From Hericium rajendrae (lineage: Eukaryota > Basidiomycota > Agaricomycetes > Russulales > Hericiaceae): a DNA stretch of 64,000 nucleotides. A model generated the notes under the pieces. The model was not told where the DNA came from. It did no database searches and saw only the letters and a program-made list of their open reading frames with translations. A program made the translations under genes and the position numbers. Numbering within the stretch: position 1 is the stretch's first letter; the number at the start of each line of letters is the position of its first letter. Positions 47,590 through 60,061 of the stretch are shown piece after piece. The DNA lies in assembly GCA_033439255.1 (NCBI GenBank), contig CM065878.1:2046001-2110000 (forward strand). Direction: 5' to 3'.

Positions 47590-48928
47590 ATGGCCATCCT
47601 ATCATCGCCGATACAGCTCGTCACCTCGACCCCGCCCGTAACGCGTTTCCTTACCGTGGCTACTGTCGCAATGTCCCTTCTGTATTATTGGATAACCTGG
47701 AACGCCAGCCCTTACGTTCCATATCTGACCCTGATACCCGGAAACAGTCTGTTTTATCCATGGACATTCTTCACCTCCATGTTTGTCGAGACTACCGTGA
47801 TCGAGGTCAGCACTCTACAACCCCTGCGTCTATGACGGTTGCTGATTTTTCGCTGAATGCAGCTCTTTTGGACTTTGCTCTTCGTTCCGGCGTCGCTTCG
47901 GTATTTGGAGAGGTTGTGGGGGTCGGTCGAGACTATCAAGTTCATCGTCGCTACCGTCACGGTATCAAATATCATCGCGTTTGGACTGAACTGGATCGAG
48001 TACTTCGTCCTCCGAAATGCGGATCTTCTCTTGTGAGTGGTTTTTTCCTCCCATCAGTCGGGAACCATGTTGAATTCGAGGTAGGTACGGAATGCAATAT
48101 CACGGCCAGATGGCATTGCAAGTTGGCATCCTTGTAGCATTTAACCAGCTTATTCCTGAACATCAAGTTCAGCTATTCTCTGTAGTCAAAGTTAGGGTCA
48201 AGGTACGCTGTATCTTATTTGCACGGGCCAACGAAAATGTGCTTACCTGCAAATGCAGAGCATACCCATGGCCTACGTCACGTTCTCGACTGTCATGTGT
48301 CTAATTGGGTTCCAATGCCCGTTTATTGTGATCCAGTTTGGCTGGCTTGTCGGCTGGATCTGGCTGCGTTTCTACAAGAAGAACTCGGGAGATGTTGTCG
48401 GTGGAGGCGACACCTACGGAGACCGGAGCGAGACCTTCGCAATCGTGAACTCATTCCCTCCTTTCCTGCAGTGAGCACAGAATCGCGTTTATACGTGCAT
48501 CACCTGGCTCATGAAACAATATAGCAAACCAATCGGCGCTTTGGGAAACTTCCTCTTCATTAATGCGACTCGTTTCCACCTTATCCCTTCAAGCGGTGGT
48601 GATATTGAAGCGAATGGCTATAGTCAAGTGCCAGGAGGTGCACGTGCGGAAGCCGAGAGGAGACGGTAAGTCTCAATTTGGTAAGATTTTCTGCATGATT
48701 GACTGATTTTTCTGAAGGGCGATGGCCTTGAAGGCCCTCGATCAGCGGTTAGCCAACTCATCAACCTCACCTAATGGGAGCTCCTCCCGACCTTCCTCAT
48801 CCGCTGCCGCCTCACATCCTGAGGCGCCATCTGCGCAGACGACACCGCAGAAATCACAAAATCCCGAGACGGACGACGACGAAAGTGGGGATCTGGGTGC
48901 TGGAAAAGCTCGGGACGCTTCACGATAG
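47590..48928 (+). CDS. TMEM115 (DUF1751) rhomboid-like Golgi membrane protein
   Basis: The start MAILSSPIQLVTSTPPVTRF leads into the rhomboid-like membrane core: VATVAMSLLYYWITW, then YLTLIPGNSLFYPWTFFTSM and FVETTVIELLWTLLFVPASL. Next are LERLWGSVETIKFIVATVTV, MQYHGQMALQVGILVAFNQL and IPEHQVQLFSVVKVRVKSIP. FQCPFIVIQFGWLVGWIWLR then precedes a cytosolic tail with FAIVNSFPP, GNFLFINATRFHLIP and a Ser-rich end (GKARDASR). It lacks the serine-protease Ser/His pair of active rhomboids, as is normal for this family. The vertebrate orthologue binds the COG complex in the Golgi. The COG1 gene is the next gene downstream here, though this is probably coincidence. Frames are intact across about five introns. 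Confidence 0.88.
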
Positions 48929-49252
48929 TTGACCGTGCATGAAGTGCTGAAACTGAAAGTCTGGTGTTTCATCGACGCTCTGTCTGTTGCATTGTCAAAG
49001 ATAGATACTACATATATGCCGGCGCCACGGTGCCATGTTTAATTTCTCACTTGACTTTCATAACGAGCTTCGACTGAGCAAGCAATTGAGCGACTGATAG
49101 CGTTCCGGAAATGGTAAGATATGGAGACGCGCTCTGAGCGAACGGAGCGTCGCCACCGAAGTCAAGCCCGTACCAGGCTTGCACTGCTTCCTAACCATCC
49201 TCGAGGGTGCTTGTCCATCATCTGACATTCTGAATGTCCCAAAAGCACTGAT

Positions 49253-52200
49253 ATGGCTGGACGACCTCAGGCCGTCTCAGTGTCCTCCGTTGCCTCCACG
49301 TCCGCGCACTCCTTCAAGTCACCTCCACAGGCACCGTCCTCTCTGCCGCAATTACGAGCTCCGTCTTCATCATGGAGCCAGCGAACTGCATCTATAACGG
49401 CACTATCACACCAAGCTGACCTTGACGCGTCATTGGACCCGGATGAGCTGTTTTCGAAACACACTATTGCGGAGGTGAAGGGGGTTCAACAGCGTCTGAG
49501 GTATCTACATTCACCTGCGACAGTTAATGTCTTTTGTAACTCATATGGTACAAATATCATAGACCAGATGCAGACGCTAAGCAGGAGGAACTACGGCTCA
49601 TGGTTGGGTGCGTCATAATGTGCTACCGTGCTGCTACTGCTTGAATGATACTTGAAAGCGCAGGGAACGATATCGCGACCTTCTCCAAGCATCCACTTCT
49701 ATAATCGCCATCGCGGAGTCTTCACAGAATGTCCTGCATGCGCTGGAGGATATGAGATCGTCTATACCTCCTTCGCGGCAGTCAGCAAATGCGTCTGTCC
49801 AGACACGCTTCCATGAGCGGAAAGGACGGTAAGCTGTTACCTTGTAAATGGCGAAGCACTACCCACTCATGCATGCATTGCCAGACTCACAGCTAAAGGT
49901 CTTGCAATCGCTAGCGGCCCATATGAAGCTGCTGTTAGATACCCCGGAACACCTATGGCGTCTGATCGAAAGGAAGAAATACCTGCATGCAGCCTGGCTA
50001 CTTCTTCTTGCTCGGGTTATACATCGAGCATTGGTGCGAGACGATGCGGATGATGAGGATAACTGGCGATTACATGGAATTGAAGTCACGGTCCGTACTT
50101 CCCCATATACAGTTGAGCTACGTCCTGACGGTCAGGCGACCCAGGAACAATTCCCGCTAGTCCAGCGACAATGGGACACAGTATCGCAGTTCCGTGCACA
50201 GATTACATACAAAGCGACGCTCTCGCTGCGTGAGGCTACCTCATCTGTTGAGGTGAGTTGAGCTTGCCGTTCATCCGATATCTGTTTTGACACATATTGT
50301 AAGGACATCTGTTCGGTCCTACTAACCTTACACCTGCTGGAGTCCAGACCACTTTCTGATACCCTGTCAACATTCTTGGCACAACGATCGAAGACCTTGC
50401 AGACCGCTCTATCTCGCGGTTCCCGATTACCGCCGAACGGTCAATCATCCCAAGTACCAAATGGATCCGCGTCCACCAAATCTCGAAAACTGGTGGTTCG
50501 TGGGGTAAGAGAAGCAATCCAATCTGTCCTTGAAATCATTTCTTCTACCGTCTACATTACCCGACGAATATTTCAAGACCCGAATCCCGAGGAACGGTCA
50601 CTTATGGGACGAATACTGGATTTCATTCAATCAGACTCGCCAACGCCTTCTACTTCGTCTCTGCCACCAGAATTGCAGATGTCAACGCAGCACTTGCTCA
50701 GCACATTGCAATCCGCCTCTCTTTTCCAGTTGCTCCCCCAGACCATACGATCCTACAAGCCTTACGTTGACCTCACCTCTGCCGCATCATCCATTCCCCC
50801 CACGCATATATCGGATCTCTTAGAGAAATGGTTGCAAAAGGCCTCACATGATTTGCAAGCTGCTGCGAAGACATGGCTCTCGGAACTGCATGCGCTGAGG
50901 GAAGTGTGGGCTGTTCGGGTGTGGCTCAGGAAGTGTATTGCATCGAGTACGGAGCTAGAGGATGGCGAACGGACGTTGCTCAGTTCGGTATTTGATACAC
51001 TTGTGCGCGAGCAGGCCACGGTGATCTGGGAGGCTGCTTTGGATGACACGGCTGATGCCCTTCGAGCCGAACTCTCATCGGCCTTGTCGGCAATCACACA
51101 GCAAACAAGTGACAGTCTCCTAGGTGAGTGTATGAGTGTGTCTTCGGACGAATCAACTTAACTCTTCACAGATGCGTCACCTGTCGAGCACCTCTTCCAG
51201 GCACCACCAGCGCCTTCGTCTTTCGAAGCAGGCTCTGGTTCGTCGGGCTTGTCTACAGTATTCCGACAGTATGAGGATGCTCTTCGCCGACAAATCAATG
51301 GTCGAACGCCCTTGGTGGACCAGGTCATGGCTGCTATCGAGAGTCGTGCAAATGCCTTGCGCAAAGACTTCCACGCAATAAGCAAAGCTGAAGGTCACGA
51401 TCGGTGCGTCGGTTCCATATCGTACTTTTGGTCCATGTTCATCTCGAGCTAGGAGCACGTTGGATTGGTTAGCCGAGGCTTACCGGCCACATGCGGATAG
51501 CGTGTGCGACGCGATCGTTGAGGATATTTCTTCAAGCGTCGAAGGGGTCACCGATGACTCAGGTGAGTAAAGCAGCGGTGTCTTTTGGTTCGAATTCTTT
51601 TCCTGACACAAAATACACCAGATACCTGTATTAGCACCATGGCGTTCCTGGCGAGAGTGACTGAGGAACTCTCAACGTCTCCTTTCTTGTCCAACATCTG
51701 TGGTACTGCGTCTACAGATAACGGTAAGCTTGGGTCAAGTACATCACGCTGATGGCCGTTAATTTGACTTTTTGTTGCACAGGATTCCAGGAAAAAATCC
51801 ACGCGATTCATGTGGAAGCCCTGAGTCGGTGGCAGGAAGCAGTCGTTGGCCGTATCGTGGTCCAATATCAGCAAAGCATCGCATCCGCATCTCCCGGCGA
51901 TGCGGCCTCGTCCATGCCATCGCATCCATCAACACCCATGATAGTTGCTCTCTTCGGTCTATCCCGTTCCATCCAGAACCTTGGACTGCCGCACGGGCCT
52001 TTGCATGAGGCAAATGCTGCGCAGACGAGCTTTCGTCAATTCACAACGTCCTTGTTGAAAGTTCTGGATTCAACGCCGTTGGCCGAGTCGTCATTGCCAA
52101 TCATTTCCTGCGATCTGAGATTTCTTCTCAAGCTGATTGAGCGGCAGGGCCCAGAGTGGAGCAAAACATCTGCTTCACTGGGTAAGAAGGCCAAGGAGCT

Positions 52201-52508
52201 TGGCCGTGATGTATGTGCATTTGTGATTGTCGACCCTTTTACAGATGCTGACGCTAGTCTAGGTTGCTTCAACATCGCCCGATGGTCCGGTGAATGATAC
52301 CCTCTGGGAAGACCTGTTGCGGACACAATTATTGCTGGCTCCTGTCTTATCGGACGTTGCCCCCTCGCCAACCAAAGACGGGAAGCTCTCAGCACTTCTA
52401 CCATTGGGTAATCCTGCGGTTGAGCAAAAGGCGCAGCCAGCTATGGATCTGGCGAAACCTGGGCCACGCTTTGGACTGCTTCTTGTAGGCAGCACGGCCA
52501 TTAGATAG
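49253..52508 (+). CDS. COG1: Conserved oligomeric Golgi complex subunit 1 (COG1)
   Basis: After a Ser/Pro-rich N-terminus (MAGRPQAVSVSSVASTSAHS), the family blocks are LDPDELFSKHTIAEVKGVQQ, RLRPDADAKQEELRLMVGER, YRDLLQASTSIIAIAESSQN, and the long coiled-coil segment LKVLQSLAAHMKLLLDTPEH. LWRLIERKKYLHAAWLLLLA follows. The C-terminal two-thirds are helical (DICSVLLTLHLLESRPLSDT; WLQKASHDLQAAAKTWLSEL). The end is GPRFGLLLVGSTAIR at 52,508, reached through about eight short introns. COG1 is a lobe A subunit of the tether that returns glycosylation enzymes within the Golgi. No lesion was seen. It is convergent with the next gene, 98 bp apart. Confidence 0.85.
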
Positions 52509-52606
52509 CTATACCTGTAGATTACCTCACAGTGCTGTGGAGGGTCTGAAATATATCTTTCAAATCCACGGCTGGCGTTTGACAACCAAGATCGCATTAT
52601 ACTTTT

Positions 52607-54896
52607 CTATTGTTCATCGTAATGTACCCGTCCAAATTTCTTCCATAGACCCGGTGAATACTGCTGGATGCGAGCGCGAACCTCACCCACAAGCTTTTCT
52701 CGCCTCGCGAATTTCATAAGGATTCGCACGCACTCCTCGTCCGGCGCGGGGGTATCGTCCTTGCCCATCTCAACGCACACCGTCCGCGTAGCCTCATCCA
52801 GCTCTCCCATACGGCACAAACACTCCAGCCAACTCTGCCAGTGATGCATGTTCATCACAAAGCCGTCCTCCTTCAGCTGGCGGAAGATCTGCTTGGCAGT
52901 GCCCAGTGCTTTCGAGCGGCCACAGGCATCGAAGATGATGCTGATGCTGGCGTCGATAACCCTGCCGGCGTGGATACAACGAGTTCCAGATCTTGTGCGC
53001 GTCCTCATAGCAGCCAACACGCTGATAGGTATCCATCAATTGGTTGAGAAGGGCGGTGTCGGGAGTAACGGTTGGATCGAGCGATAAGGCGTGGTGCAGG
53101 TCGCGAACGGTGGATGTGAACTGCCGAAATGCATCGCTACCCGCAGCATCCGATAGCGTCGTGTGATTTGCTACCTTGGAGATCTGGCGCAGGATGCTCG
53201 TGTACACTTCCGGCGTGATCGAGTTTCCGGCTTCGCGCATATCTTGGACCATGTTGAAGTACTCCTTCCACGGCGGTATGGTCCTCGAGTCGAATTGCAA
53301 TTCCGCAAACGTGTGGATGACTGTCGAAAAGCCGACTTTGTCCAATGGTGGACGACGATGGCTGCGCACTAGTTCGTAAGCCTCGTAGGCCTCCGAGAAA
53401 CTCGATGATGACTTCATCATCAGGACGACGATAGAAGTCATCGTCATGCTGTCGATGTCTGCGTTATCGACCATGAGCTCTGTCAAAAGCTCCACGGCGA
53501 TGGGGAAGTGCTTGGCCTTGTTCTGCGACGACACCAAGGCCCGAAGTATGCTGTTAGAAATGACAACTCGAGGGCCCGCGGATCTGGTCAGCGTTTTCCG
53601 CTTCTTCGTGTTCTTCTTATTTGGAAGTACGGATAGATATTCGCGATACAGGTCGAGTGCTTTTCGTATGGATGCATCGTCCGTTGGCCGTATCTGGTTG
53701 GGCGAGCATAAGACCCGTACCAGAGGCTGCACCAATTCATAAACGCCGGCATATCCTGCAGCCTTGGCTTCCTCGTATATGGCCAAGGCAGCCCCCACAG
53801 GACGAGATATCAACGCATTGCGCAGCAGGAGTGACCAAACGCGAGGGCCAGCCTTAATTCCAAATTCTTTCTCCAAATAAAATAGATCCCCAGAGTTGCA
53901 AGAAGCCGAGAGAATGACTATGAATGTATCATCGGAAGGTGTAAAACCGTCTTCGACAAACTTTTGATAGAGCTGCGTCGCTCGATGCCGCCCATGCTCG
54001 GTGAAGGCACGAGCAAGATCATTATTACGAGACTGGTCGATAGTTGGGGATGGTGTCGGAGCGAACGGGGACAACCGGACGTTGTACAGTTCAGCGGCTC
54101 GTACAGCCTGCTTCATGCGACCCTTGTCCTCCAAACCGGACTGGATCAAGGAACCGAGAGCTGGATCGGGAGGTAAGCTCAGGCGACGCATCGCGTCGAT
54201 GGCTTGGAGGATCTGGCCAAAATGATCCTTCTGCGTCTCGAATATAGCACGGAGCAGAAATGTGAACGTCTCATGCGTTGGAGGACAGTTTGGAGACATC
54301 CGACCAATGGCCTTCCACATGAGATCAACATTCTGCTGTTCTAGACATTGCTCCAGAAGAAGATCCCAATGTTCATAAGATGGCTTGACTCCTCCTGGAA
54401 AGCTATCCATGTTCCGTATCCAGTTCCACAACGCCATGGTTTGACCGCGCTTAGAGAGATCTTGCAATACAGCCAAATGTAACTCGGGCGTCACTGGATG
54501 CCCGAAGACGTTCGGCAAATCTGCCAAGAGGTCTGGGATGAGGCGTTGATCCTCGACATCTTCCGACGTTGCCAGGAGGGCTAGGGCATCCACTATGTCA
54601 CCCTCCGTGATGACCTTGCGGATTTCATCGACATCCTCGACGTTGGAGCCATCTATAACCGAACGCAGTGAAATATAGGCCTCGCGTATTCCATGTCCAG
54701 AACGTTGTGAAGAGGAAATGCAATCCCATACACGACTCTGAAATTGTTGCGCGAGACGTTCAGTAGATCCTGGCGTCGTAGAGCTTGTGGATGCTGGTCT
54801 ACAATGAATCACGGGTCTCCCGCGAGCATGGTGCAGAACCGGACCAGGATAACGTCGGCATGTTTTGAGCTGCTGCAGGCTTCTGCGTACGAACAT
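52607..54896 (-). CDS. Mitochondrial PPR-like helical-repeat protein
   Basis: The N-terminus MFVRRSLQQLKTCRRYPGPV is a strong mitochondrial presequence. The rest is tandem two-helix repeats of about 35 residues in PPR style: TPELHLAVLQDLSKRGQTMA, CPPTHETFTFLLRAIFETQ, FTPSDDTFIVILSASCNSGD, ITPEVYTSILRQISKVANHT and ALLNQLMDTYQRVGCYEDAH. The exact family member is not recognised. PPR proteins bind organellar RNA to control its processing or translation. The gene is essentially one exon of about 700 codons, but a one-base slip near 52,975-52,990 (in the repeat reading DAHKIWNSLY) moves the last ~120 residues into another frame. There the repeats continue cleanly (AGRVIDASISIIFDACGRS; NMHHWQSWLECLCRMGELDE) to a stop at 52,607. 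Base error is the likely cause. Confidence 0.75.
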
Positions 54897-55279
54897 TCAT
54901 ACGTACGCAGGTCCTGGACTTATAGATGAGATACTGCTGTCCGGTTGAGAAAAGCTGACGCACGAGTGAGAGCAACGATTCGCGACTGCCTCCTTCCGCC
55001 TAATGACCCAGTATTATGATATACTGCCTAAATCATAAATGAAAGCATATTCACCCTGAGCGAAATGCGACTCACTGGTCTCCAGCTTGAACAGGATTGT
55101 CGAAGCTGCCAGTTGCTGAGCGAACTCTTGCTGCGAGTAAAGAGCCGTGGGAAAAGCGCATGTCTGCAATTGCATGTGCAGTTCCACGTCACTTGTGACT
55201 GTATCATTTGGACCACCCACACCTACAAGTACGCTGCCAGCGTTGCCCCCTCTCTTTACTTTCCTTCCGTCAAACAACC

Positions 55280-55700
55280 ATGTCCGAGAAATTGAAGGAG
55301 TTTGTCGAGATCCCGCAGGAGTTCGTCCACGACGGCAGACAAGTACGCCGACCCACGTTGCCTACATTCCGTTACTGACTGTTCCTTTACAGTTCTTGGT
55401 TCGCTGCACAAAACCTTCACAAAAGGGTATGTACAGATATTCACATGGCTTCTATTTGTTACTGAACTCCGAGCAGAGTTTCTCCAGATTTGCAGGGCTG
55501 TTGCTGTCGGCTTCGCCGTCATGGGATTCCTCGGTTACTTCGTGAAGCTCATTCACATCCCTATGTAAGTATCGCTTTGGTCTAGCTAGAAGAACTTTCT
55601 GACGGTCTATAACCCATTAGCAACAACATTCTTGTGTATGTGTCACTCATCCTATCCTTTGTTGGCATTTATCTCACGTCTTTGAAGTGGAGGAGCATAG
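55280..55700 (+). CDS. SSS1: SEC61 gamma subunit (Sss1) of the ER protein translocon
   Basis: Five small exons rebuild a full 70-residue protein: [40 protein letters not shown], the single membrane anchor [19 protein letters not shown], and IPINNILVGGA, with the stop at 55,698-55,700. All junctions are in frame and the sequence is nearly invariant across eukaryotes. The protein clamps the two halves of the Sec61 channel in the ER membrane. It is divergent from the PPR-like gene, with 383 bp between start codons and no other gene in that interval. Confidence 0.95.
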
Positions 55701-55955
55701 GGTCTTCCGCTGCATTTTATGGGCGACCGACGGTGGCCGGATTTTTGTCTATACGCCGACGTGGGTTTTGGGCATGACGAGCAGGGTGGCGTTCAGCTCA
55801 GTCAGATTCTGGGCGCGTGATATGTCGTCTGCTGGTACAGGACGAGCGTATCTTTTCCGCAAAATGTGCTTGGGTAATTATATCAATACGTCCACTTTAT
55901 ACCCTGGTTCTCGCAAATGTCGATCCGTCCGCAGAGGTTCAATGTGGTGCAAACT

Positions 55956-57536
55956 TCAAACAAAACTATCTCTGGATTCGTGATATACAACAGTGTTCGT
56001 TGGCACTTCAGACTTCGATACTATATCATCCGCCCATGAATCCTGACTGACGTGGGTTCCTGAGAGGTCTTCTGCAGGCAACTCCTTGCAGATATGCCAG
56101 GCAACAAGGACGTCCTGTAAGAGCGCACTGTTATTCCATGCCATCTGAAATGCAATATCGCACACGCACCCTCTGGTTCATGAACACCAGAAAGGTCGCT
56201 AGCGGCACTGCGTGCGATACTTTCAATACCAAGTCTGCACGACGCCAAGCACCATACTCACAGCCAGCATCAACCATATAAGACACGTAATGGGGAGTAT
56301 TGTCGATCGCGACGAAAGGAATAGCCGTACTGAGGAATCTGTCATAAACACTCATCGAATGGAAGTTGTTCGAATATACTCACATCATTGTAGCTAGGGT
56401 GTATAGATTGAAAAACCCGACACGAATACACGTCATGTAGTCCAGCTTGAAGGAAGCCAGGGGAACAGTTTCCTTCATTACAGTCCTTCTTTGATACCAT
56501 TGCGCGACAATGGCGACTGAAACAATCTGGTGAGTTTCGGAAGAAGACGCCGAGTCAGAGGTACTGACCCTCGAAAGCGGCGATGATGAACAGCAATACT
56601 ATCGAAACGATAGGCTCTATTAGGCCATGGCTGGAAAGTAAGTGATTAGGACAACGCTTCACTGCGACTATGAGATGTAGGCTTACAAGGGACGCATCTG
56701 GATAGAGCAATAGAATCCGTTCGCGAACGCCGCATGCTGAGGAACTTGCCGTATAGCCTGTGCAGAAAATGGTTCGTCAAAAGCTAGTCCTCAAAGTTGC
56801 CGAACCCAACGTACTATGGCGGAGCCGACCGCAAACCCAGCGAAGACAATATATGGCAGTAGAATCAACTAGAGTAGTCGTGAGATGCCGCCTAACGCCA
56901 ACAGCAACTACTTACGAAGGCTATGAAGCTTGTCTTGCGGAGGAGGTTGGACATAAGTGATCCAGGATGGCAAGTCGCCCATATCTGCTAGAAGTTTCAG
57001 TGAAGCCCGAGAACCTTTACAGAAATATCCCTTACCTGGAAGACCACGACAAGGGCTCCCGTGGCGGCCCTGAGACGAAGGCTCAGCTCAGTTTGGGGAT
57101 CCCGTCATGCACGTCATCGTACGTACATTGGAAATGCCCCGACAATCATGCAGGCCTGCACAAAACATAGACCCTCATCGGGACTGGTGTAGTGCCCGGT
57201 ATAAGCTCTGGGGCAGAAAGCAACGGTGAAATCGCCGGACACCGACAGAAAAGGGATTGATCGTACAACAAAGAAAACACAATCGACAATATGATCATCG
57301 TCACGCAAAAGTTTATGAAGGTGGGTGGCCGATGGATTCTCTTCGACAAAAGAAAGGTCGCGACAAGAACGGGAAGGCCAGCTTGACCGCCAATAATCAA
57401 AAGCGCCGAATAGAATGGGACCAAACTAGTCATGATTTGCTTCGTCTCTATGCCTGCAGCTGTAGCGCAATGAATACGCGAGGAGCTGGGACAAAACATA
57501 GTAGATTAAAGTACTCACAGCGATAGCATGTTGCAT
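55956..57536 (-). CDS. Agaricomycete-type multi-spanning (about 7-TM) membrane protein
   Basis: At least eight small exons string together hydrophobic segments: SLVPFYSALLIIGGQAGLP, VLVATFLLSKRI, FINFCVTMIILSIVFSLL, GLCFVQACMIVGAFPM, ATGALVVVFQ, LILLPYIVFAGFAVGSAI, HGLIEPIVSIVLLFIIAAF, VGFFNLYTLATMM and VLKVSHAVPLATFLVFMNQR. The tail ends VYHESRDSFV at 55,956. The alternation fits the receptor-like 7-TM families that are expanded in mushroom-forming fungi; the ligand and function are unknown. It does not carry STE3 pheromone-receptor motifs. The first exon is uncertain: an ATG at 57,536 (MQHAIA) is the best candidate, but the join to the next exon is out of phase in my reading, so a missed upstream exon or an indel is possible. 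Confidence 0.55.
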
Positions 57537-58348
57537 GACGGGACGGCTCGAAGGTGCGAGGTGGAAGGAGCGCAGAAGGGGCGCACGATGCTAGATCCAC
57601 TGCATCATCCGAATGGCCACGATCTGTAAGGAATCTATGACTACGTCGTCGTCTCCCGAAGAAGCCATGGTCTGATAGAATCTCTCTGGGAACAGTCCAT
57701 GCATAGTGTTATTGATGTCCATCAAGGGCACAACCGGGCGGCAGGATCAAAGTACAATTGATCCCGTCACGTCGCAACGTTAAGTTACCTTGACAGGCCC
57801 ACTGCAGATTGTTCAGTTGTCAATGTCGATTTGCCGAAGATACGACCGTTGACAAGGTGAACATAGGACTATACCGACATTATCAGGTTCCATGGTTCCT
57901 CCGTGGAAATATGCCTTGCAGTCCACGTCAGAGTTGATGGGCCGATGCACAGGCTGGAAGGCGCGGCATTGACATAAGGCGCTGAATCAATCATTTGTAC
58001 CTTCAAGGGTCTTCAAGGGTCTTATTTTGCGCATGATTCGCTTAATAGCGCTCCGCATGGCAGCCCAGGACTTACATTACAGCTCGCACCACAACAGCGA
58101 TCTTCAAGACCAGAGACATCTAGCGGCTGCCAAGACAGTATCAAAACATGTCCATAATCAACAGAATTGCCGTTTCCAAGAATATTCAAAAAGATCATAC
58201 TGTGCTGTGAGCGAGAAAAAATCCTGATTCGGTATGATTCACCACTGTCCGCTTCGCAGTTGTCGATGACAAGCCTGGGACCACACTATACAAGAATTCA
58301 ACAGCTTCATCAATTTATGCGCAATGAAGGCGACGGGCTGTACGCACC
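57537..58348. other. Intergenic, no supported gene
   Basis: About 800 bp with only short frames. A direct duplication of CTTCAAGGGT occurs near 58,003-58,022. A minus-strand frame starting MASSGDDDVVIDSLQIVAIR at 57,668 is open for 25 codons and might be a leader exon of the membrane protein, but it ends in a stop before a convincing donor. Confidence 0.35.
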
Positions 58349-59165
58349 TCAGACATGGCAAATTATGTGGGGGTTCAGCAGGGCAAACCAAGCATCTTCG
58401 TGTGCACCCCAGTCACGCCAGACCTGAGACGTGCGCTCTAAATCCTCCTTGGTCGTAATCCCACCTGCAATCGCGGTCGTCGCGAAGGACGACGAGACTG
58501 TGCGGTCCGCCCACAGCCCACTCCACCAGCGTATCTCCTCGGGCGTGCTGAAGCACCAGCTGCCCGCGCCACTGGTGATTTGGGACCGCTCGAAGCCAGC
58601 TTGCCTCGCCCAGACATGGAGATAACGCCCCGCGTTCGGCTCGCCCCCATTGTGCCGCGCGATCTTCTGATACAGCTCCCCCCAGTGCTCCAGGCCGTCG
58701 ACCTCCGGATACCACACAAACCCTTTGTAGTCCGCGTCGCGCGCGGCGACAATGCCGCCCGACTTTGTCACGCGGCGCATCTCGCGGAGCGCCTGCACGG
58801 GGTCGCCGATGTGCTGCAGCACCTGGTGCGCGTGCACGATGTCGAACGACGCGTCCGGATACGCGAGCTTGTGCACGTCGCCGACGACGAAGTCGAGGTT
58901 CGTCAGGCCGCGCTGGGCGGCGTGGTCGCGCGCCTGGCCTGAGCACGTCGGGCACGGGCTCGAGGCCGGTGACGTGTCCCTGCGGCACCAGTGCGGCGAA
59001 GTCGGCGGTGATGGTGCCAGGGCCGCAGCCGACGTCGAGGATGCGCATGTCCGGCTTGATGTAAGGCAGGAGGTATGCCGCCGAGTTCTCGACGGTGCGC
59101 CAGCTGTGTGAGCGCAGCACGGACTCGTGGTAACCATGGGTATACACGGCAGTTTTTTGAGCCAT
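58349..59165 (-). CDS. SAM-dependent methyltransferase (class I, Methyltransf_11/UbiE-like)
   Basis: The start MAQKTAVYTHGYHESVLRSH is followed by motif I, RILDVGCGPGTITADFA, then VTGLEPVPDVL, LDFVVGDVHKLAYPDASFDI (motif II/III), HQVLQHIGDPVQALREMRRV and GGIVAARDADYKGFVWYPEV. The C-terminal half is HVWARQAGFERSQITSGAG and ends NPHIICHV. Small-molecule methyltransferases of this fungal type act on secondary metabolites or quinones; the substrate is unknown. The only disturbance in an intronless gene of about 270 codons is a one-base slip near 58,936-58,945, between VPDVL and ARDHAAQRGLTN. GC content is markedly higher than in the flanks. The interval 59,166-60,061 downstream of GLDC has no supported gene. 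Confidence 0.8.
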
Positions 59166-60061
59166 GGATTGAAGATCTGTTTGATGTGTACAGGTGACAA
59201 TGGACGATCCTATTGAGATGGGCAACCATGGAAAGTTAGTATGAGTTCGAAACCAGACTTAGAAATACGAAGACCACACCTATCTTCCCTTTCAGCTGCG
59301 TTATTCAGGGCGTTGAATGATGGGATCTAAGCCATCGAGGGAAGGACAATCCTGCGTATTTATGCATTCTGGTAAACCCACAACGGAATCAATAATGCCT
59401 GCAAAACAGGAGCGGACGCATCGGCCATCGGTTTATGGTATGACGTCGGCCCTTGTCGGCCCATTCGACCATCGTAATGGGTACCAGCATCCCACCAATG
59501 AAACGCCTTCATTCATCTCCCTGCATGAGCTCGACGTATTGTATTCGGATCTTGAGTACCATAACCTTGAGTGATGATCATGTTCGTAACCTTGAGGATG
59601 ATCGTTTTACTTTTAGCCTTCCTTTCACGTACAAATGTCCAACAAACGTCCATACTTGAGCCAAAACGGAAGGGGGAAAAGGCGCTCTACACTGTTCGCA
59701 GAAACACAATTCATCGCTTCGATGTCAAAACCATCAATCGAGTCACAAACCACCACGGCCCAGACCTTAGGCCGGTCAGGACCATTTACACTTCACAATG
59801 GATTCCAGTCAGGATGTCCAAGCGCTCCGACACCAAAAATGCAGGAACGCATAACTGCTATTATTCTTTGTCTTCATCAATGCGTGTTGAACGTCTGATA
59901 CCTATTTTACCAAATAGCCTAAACAGAGGTGTAGCGATAATGATGCGTGGAGGATGAGGAATTATGCCTGGTTGGTTGAGCAAGAGCAATAGTGTCGAGG
60001 CGGAGGGCAAGCCCGTCTAGTGGAATAGCCCGGGTCATAAGTGGGATGGCGGATCTCTAAT

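Noticed and set aside
58003-58022. Two tandem copies of CTTCAAGGGT
   Set aside because: Only two units in intergenic DNA, with no associated feature; too short to interpret.
58752-59111. 119-codon plus-strand frame in the methyltransferase region
   Set aside because: GC-rich antisense shadow of the methyltransferase exon.
59900-60060. Possible tRNA-like GC-rich stretch
   Set aside because: No cloverleaf with conserved D-loop and T-loop boxes could be drawn.
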